Below are positions 60,103-64,000 of a stretch of 64,000 nucleotides of DNA, piece after piece. The first letter of the stretch is position 1. Each line of letters starts with the position of its first letter. The DNA is from JACCZR01 sp963844805. GTDB taxonomy: Bacteria; Actinomycetota; Thermoleophilia; Solirubrobacterales; Thermoleophilaceae. The translations under genes and the position numbers were made by a program. Location: NCBI GenBank assembly GCA_963844805.1, contig CAWJPU010000013.1, positions 248,001 to 312,000 of the forward strand, read 5' to 3'. The notes under the pieces are model-generated. The model worked only from the letters and a program-made list of their open reading frames with translations, was not told where the DNA came from and ran no database searches.

Positions 60103-61694
60103 ACGGGCATCACCCCGTGGCGCTTCCACGGCCGCTCGACCCGCTTGCTCTCCGCCATCTCGAACGCCTTGATCACCGTCGGGCGGGTCTCGCGGGGGTC
60201 GATGATGTCGTCGACCATCGCGTTGCCCGCCGCGATGTAGGGGTCGATGCGCTCGCGCATCGCCTCGATCATCTGGGCGCGCGTGGCGTCGGGGTCCTCG
60301 GAGGCCTCGATCTGCTTGCGGAAGATGATGTTGACCGCGCCCTCGGGGCCCATCACCGAGATCTCCGCGCTGGGCCAGGCCACGATCAGGTCGGGCTCGT
60401 AGGCCTTGCCGCACATCACGTAGTAGCCCGCGCCGTAGGCCTTGCGCACGATCACGGTGACCTTGGGCACCGTCGCCCGCGAGACGGCGTAGAGCATCTT
60501 GGCCCCGTGGCGGATGATCCCCGCCTGCTCGGTCTTGGTGCCGACCATGAAGCCCGGCACGTCCTGCAGGAACAGCAGCGGGATCGAGAACGCGTCGCAC
60601 AGGTTGATGAAGCGCGCGGCCTTGTCGGCCGAGTCGTTCTCGAGGATTCCGCCGAGGTGCTTGGGCTGGTTGGCCACGATGCCCACCGGCCGGCCGCCCA
60701 TGCGCGCGAAGCAGGTGATGATCGTGCGCGCGAAGCGGGGCTTCATGTCGAACCAGTGCCCGTCGTCGACGATGTGCCGGATGACGTCGTACATGTCGTA
60801 GGGCTTGCGCGGCGACTCGGGGAGGATGTCCAGCAGCTCCTCGTCCATCCGCTCGGCCGAGTCCGAGCACTCGCGCAGCGGCGGCTTCTCCTCGCAGTTG
60901 GCCGGGAAGAACGACAGGTAGTCCTTGATCGCCGCGATGCACTCCTCGTCGGACTTGACCTCGAGGTCGCCGACGCCGGAGATCCTCGTGTGCACCTTCG
61001 AGCCGCCAAGCTCCTCCTGGGTCACGTCCTCGCCGGTGACCGCCTTGGTGAGGTGCGGGCCGGCCAGCGCCATCGACCCGCGGCCCTTGACCATCGGCAC
61101 GAAGTCCGCCAGCCCGGGGATGTAGGCGGTGCCCGCCGCGCAGGGGCCCATGAGCGCGGCCACCTGCGGGATCACGCCGCTCATCGTCACCTCCTCGCGG
61201 AACAGGAAGCCCGAGCCGGCGAACAGCGAGCCGGTGGCCTCCTGGATGCGCGCGCCGGCTGAGTCGAGCAGCCACAGCATCGGGATCCGCTTGCCGAGCG
61301 CCAGCTCGCGCAGGCGCGTGACCTTCAGCTCGCCGGTCATGCCCATCGAGCCGGCCATGACCGTGAAGTCGTAGGCGGCGACGGCCACCAGGCGGCCGTC
61401 GACCTTGCCGAAGGAGGTGACCACGCCGTCGGCCGGCGCCTCCTTGCCCTCCATGCCGCGCTGGGAGAAGTGCGGCCGGCCGTGGATGCCCAGCTCGGTG
61501 AACTCGCCCCCGTCGTAGAGCAGCGCCAGCCGCTCGCGCGCGGTGAGCTTGTCGTCGGAGTGCTGGCGCTCGATCTTCTCCGGGCCACCCCCCTGGCGGG
61601 CCTTCTCGCGCCGCTCGTGCAGGTCCTCGACCAGCTCGCGCAGCGGGGGCCGCGCGACCAGCTGGCCCGCGGCTGCCTTGTCAACCGTGGACAT
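60099..61694 (-). CDS. Acyl-CoA carboxylase, carboxyltransferase (beta) subunit
   Basis: 531 residues, biotin-dependent. ERLALLYDGGEFTELG, GVVTSFGKVDGRLVAVAAYDFTVMAGSMG, IPMLWLLDSAGARIQEA, GPCAAGTAYIPGLADFVPMV, then the C-terminal domain ITCFARMGGRPVGIVANQP, DVPGFMVGTKTEQAGIIRHGAKMLYA, YGAGYYVMCGKAYEPDL. The QEELGGSKVHTRISG loop resembles methylcrotonyl/geranyl- or other acyl-CoA carboxylases (LiuB-like) more than PccB. No biotin carboxylase alpha subunit lies in the window. Overlaps arginase-like by 14 bp. Confidence 0.9.
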   Translation of the reverse strand: MSTVDKAAAGQLVARPPLRELVEDLHERREKARQGGGPEKIERQHSDDKLTARERLALLYDGGEFTELGIHGRPHFSQRGMEGKEAPADGVVTSFGKVDGRLVAVAAYDFTVMAGSMGMTGELKVTRLRELALGKRIPMLWLLDSAGARIQEATGSLFAGSGFLFREEVTMSGVIPQVAALMGPCAAGTAYIPGLADFVPMVKGRGSMALAGPHLTKAVTGEDVTQEELGGSKVHTRISGVGDLEVKSDEECIAAIKDYLSFFPANCEEKPPLRECSDSAERMDEELLDILPESPRKPYDMYDVIRHIVDDGHWFDMKPRFARTIITCFARMGGRPVGIVANQPKHLGGILENDSADKAARFINLCDAFSIPLLFLQDVPGFMVGTKTEQAGIIRHGAKMLYAVSRATVPKVTVIVRKAYGAGYYVMCGKAYEPDLIVAWPSAEISVMGPEGAVNIIFRKQIEASEDPDATRAQMIEAMRERIDPYIAAGNAMVDDIIDPRETRPTVIKAFEMAESKRVERPWKRHGVMPV

Positions 61695-62521
61695 GGGCCT
61701 CCTCGGAGATCGCGTGCAGCAGCGGCTCGAGCACCTCGAGCGCGACGGCCGCCGCGGCGCTGCGCTCGTCGGGGTCGTCGGGCGCCTCGAACGCCGCCAC
61801 CTCGACGCCGACCACCTCGCACTCGCCCGCCACCGCCTCGAGCACGTCGAGCAGGCGCCCCGGGGTCAGGCCGCCCGCGGCGGGGAACTGGGCCGGGAAC
61901 AGGTCGGGGTCGAGCACGTCGAGGTCGAGGTGCACGAACACGGGCGAGCGCTCCAGCGCGTTGCTGACCGCCACCAGCGTCTCGACGGTGCTGGCGCCGA
62001 TCATCGTCACCCCGGTGCGCTCCAGCGCCGCGCGCTCGGCGTCGTCGAGGTCGCGGACTCCGGCGAGCACGACGCGCTCGGGGTCGACGGCCTCCACGCC
62101 CAGCCCGGCGTCCCACTGGCCGCAGGCGCCCGCCAGCGCCATGCCCCCGAGGTAGCCGCTGGGCGTGGTGTCGGGCGTGTTGAAGTCGCCGTGGGCGTCC
62201 AGCCACAGCACGCGCGCGTCGGGCCGGTGGCGCAGCGCGGTGGGAAGGGTGGTCAGCGCCACCGAGCACTCGGGGGCGAGCGACGACCGGGACGGCGCCC
62301 GCGTCGAGGGCGTCGTCGACCTGGCCGCCCGCCTCCAGCAGGCAGCCGCGCGACAGCTCCAGGTCCTCGTCGTAGCGCCGCGCTCGCGGCTCGCCGGGCG
62401 TGCCGATCGCCCGCGGCTCGCGCCCCAGCCGCTTGGCCACCAGCGGGGCGAGCGCGTCGACCCCCGCGGCCGCCCGCGGCGTGCGGTCGCTGGTGCGGCA
62501 ACGCAGGGCGACCAGGCTCAC
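61681..62521 (-). CDS. Arginase/agmatinase-like (ureohydrolase) protein, one frameshift
   Basis: About 279 residues. Metal motifs VLWLDAHGDFNTP and VFVHLDLDVLDPDLFP are complete; the usual first His motif GGDHS is replaced by APECS, so one manganese ligand is Cys. PAAGGLTPGRLLDVL follows. The frame breaks at 62280-62283 (one extra base) just before APECS. GTG 62521 overlaps the hydratase stop (GTGA). Its presence in an acyl-CoA operon is odd; guanidino or amidino substrate unknown. Confidence 0.82.
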
Positions 62522-63296
62522 CGGCCGGTCCACTTGGGCTCCCGCTTCTCGAAGAAGGCGGACACGCCCTCCTGGATGTCCTCGGTGGTGAAGGCGAGCG
62601 ACGAGCTGCGAGCGCAGGAAGTCCAGCGCCTCGTCGAAGGACATGTCGAGCTGGCGGTACATCGCGTCCTTGCCCAGCCGCATCATCAGCGGCGACTTGG
62701 CCGCCAGCTTCTGGGCCCAGTCGGCGACCGCGGCGTCGAACTCCTCGGCGGGCACCACCTTGTTCACGATCCCCGCCTCGCGCGCCTCCTCCGCGGTGAG
62801 CCGCTCGCCCAGCAGCAGCATCTCGTTGGTCTTCTTGCGCGGGACGTTGCGGTAGATCAGCGCCATGATCATGAAGGGGAAGATCCCCACGTTGATCTCG
62901 GGCGTGCCGAAGCCCGCGGTGTCCTTGGCCACGATCAGGTCGCAGGCCAGCGCGATGCCCAGCGAGCCGGCGAGCACGTGCCCGTTGGCCGCGCAGATGC
63001 GTCGGCTTGCCCAGCTGGCCGATCAGCTTGAACAGAGCGCGGGAAGCGCTCGGTGGCGAAGTGCTTGTGCACCAGCGGCACCTCGGCGGCGAACTGGTCA
63101 GGCTGCCGCCGGCGCAGAAGACCTTCTCGTGCGACGAGGTGAGCACGACGCAGCGCACACCGTCGTCGTCGCGGGCCATCTCGAAGGCCTCGATCAGCTC
63201 CTCGAGCAGCTCGTTGGAGAGCGCGTTGCGCGTCTCGGGCGAGTCGAGGGTGATGGTCGCCACCCCGTCGGCGACCTCGTAGAGAACGTTGGCCAT
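62518..63296 (-). CDS. Enoyl-CoA hydratase/isomerase, several frameshifts
   Basis: About 258 residues on correction. YEVADGVATITLDSPETRNALSNELLEELIEAFE, the CAGG oxyanion-hole loop, GHVLAGSLGIALACDLIVAKDTAGFGTPEINVGIFP (catalytic Glu region), VNKVVPAEEFDAAVADWAQKLA. Frame changes lie near 63100 (one base missing), 63040, 63001 and 62602 (one extra each); net +2 restores the length. First gene of the 7-kb operon; candidate methylglutaconyl-like hydratase by context only. ATG 63296. Confidence 0.85.
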
Positions 63297-63304
63297 TGTG
63301 GTCG

Positions 63305-63320
63305 AGTAGGAAGTCCTACT
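63305..63320. promoter_or_regulatory. Palindromic operator before the acyl-CoA operon
   Basis: AGTAGGA-AG-TCCTACT, 7-bp arms, centre 17 bp upstream of ATG 63296. A natural site for the MerR regulator encoded at the operon's end. Confidence 0.6.
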
Positions 63321-63330
63321 ACTCACTCTG

Positions 63331-63967
63331 TCAGATCGCGGCGACCGCCTCCTCGACAGGGGTGTCTCCTTGCACGACGACGAAGGTCTTGCCGATCGTG
63401 TTGTCGGCCCGCAGCACCGCGGCGAGGACCGCCGCCACGTCCGCGCGGGTCACCTGGTCGCGCTCGACGTCGGGGCCGGCGCTGACGGTCCCCGTCGCCG
63501 GGTCGTCGGTGAGCATCCCCGGCCGCACGATCGTGTGGTCGAGGCCGGCTGCCTCCAGCGGCGACGTCGGCGTCGTGCTTGGCCTGCTGGTAGGGGCGCA
63601 TCTGCTCGGGCGCGCCGTCGGGGTCGTCGGCGCCCACCGAGCTCACCATCACGTAGCGCCGGATGCCCAGCCTTGCGCCGCCTCGATCAGCTTCACCGCG
63701 CCGCCGTAGTCGACCGTGCGCTTGCGCTCGGGCCCGCTGCCCGGGCCGGCGCCCGCCGCGAAGACCACGGCGTCGGCGCCCTCCAGGTGGCGGCGACGTC
63801 GCGCTCGCCCTCGAGGTCGCAGATCACGGCCTCGGCGCCGATCGCCTCCAGGTCGGCCGCGTGGTCGGGGTTGCGGATCAGGCCGCGCGCGCGGTCGCCG
63901 CGGGCGGCCAGCAGCTCCTCGAGCTGCCGGGCGATCTGCCCGTGCCCTCCGGCGATACCACGTCCAC
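63331..63967 (-). CDS. NAD(P)-binding (SDR-a5/NmrA-like) protein, several frameshifts
   Basis: About 212 residues once frame breaks are repaired. GG-G(x)-GQIARQLEELLAARGDRARGLIRN is the dinucleotide site, ICDLEGERDVAAHLEGADAVVFAAGAGPGSG strand 3-4, YVMVSSVGADDPDGAPE, PYQQAKHDAD (Tyr/Lys), HTIVRPGMLTDDPATGTVSAG and FVVVQGDTPVEEAVAAI. Like the YwnB/NmrA group it may sense redox or act on a small carbonyl. Breaks (both missing and extra bases) near 63956, 63790, 63675 and 63560: the densest error patch of the window. Start GTG 63967 is approximate. Confidence 0.75.
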
Positions 63968-64000
63968 GCCGCGGAGTCTAGGTGCGAGCCTTCCGTGGGT

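Overview
The window is a high-GC (about 70%) actinobacterial chromosome segment. GTG starts, 4-bp start/stop overlaps, BTAD/SARP regulation, HemQ and several secreted hemolysin-type repeat proteins point to a soil actinomycete. Thermoleophilia (Solirubrobacterales-like) is my best guess, by inference from gene content only. I see no rRNA, tRNA, CRISPR, IS element or prophage.

Layout. 1-8.2 kb: a truncated ammonium transporter, then a signalling island with a beta-propeller Ser/Thr kinase, a eukaryotic-type UDP-glucose pyrophosphorylase, a class III cyclase/ATPase/FHA protein and a double-FHA membrane protein. 8.2-12.3 kb: family II pyrophosphatase, cysteine dioxygenase, an amidohydrolase and two SnoaL-like proteins. 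12.3-17.4 kb: a second giant cyclase/ATPase, a cupin/PadR pair with a readable shared operator, and a small secreted protein. 17.5-29.9 kb: three overlapping beta-roll (RTX-like) secreted protein genes, a 1071-residue SARP/BTAD regulator, a duplicated padR tail, metH and a fourth beta-roll gene. 30-45.6 kb: CHAD protein, ADH, SDR, glycosyltransferases, HemQ, glutamate decarboxylase, ferredoxin reductase, Ppx/GppA, FAH, AarF kinase and AlkA. 45.6-56.3 kb: an Fe-S delivery trio (IscA/ErpA type, BolA, CGFS glutaredoxin), DksA-like, DegV, AI-2E, a small membrane-protein operon, nitrilase/TetR, Lrp, EamA. 56.2-63.3 kb: a tightly overlapping acyl-CoA catabolic operon ending in a MerR regulator.

The strongest observation is three promoters with identical geometry: two GTGAGCG heptamers at an 11-bp period, 8 bp, TAGCGT, then a start codon 6-8 nt later. 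They sit before the beta-roll operon, before the fourth beta-roll gene 8 kb away, and before a small ORF directly downstream of the SARP/BTAD gene. This matches the known geometry of SARP operators and suggests a regulator plus a secreted calcium-binding-type protein regulon.

More generally, many genes here lack a Shine-Dalgarno sequence and instead show a -10 box 6-9 nt before ATG/GTG, so leaderless transcription looks common.

Quality note: about fifteen genes carry frameshifts, and nearly all the single ones are one EXTRA base. Long intact genes lie between them. I read these as probable sequencing errors and give coordinates for the reconstructed full-length genes.
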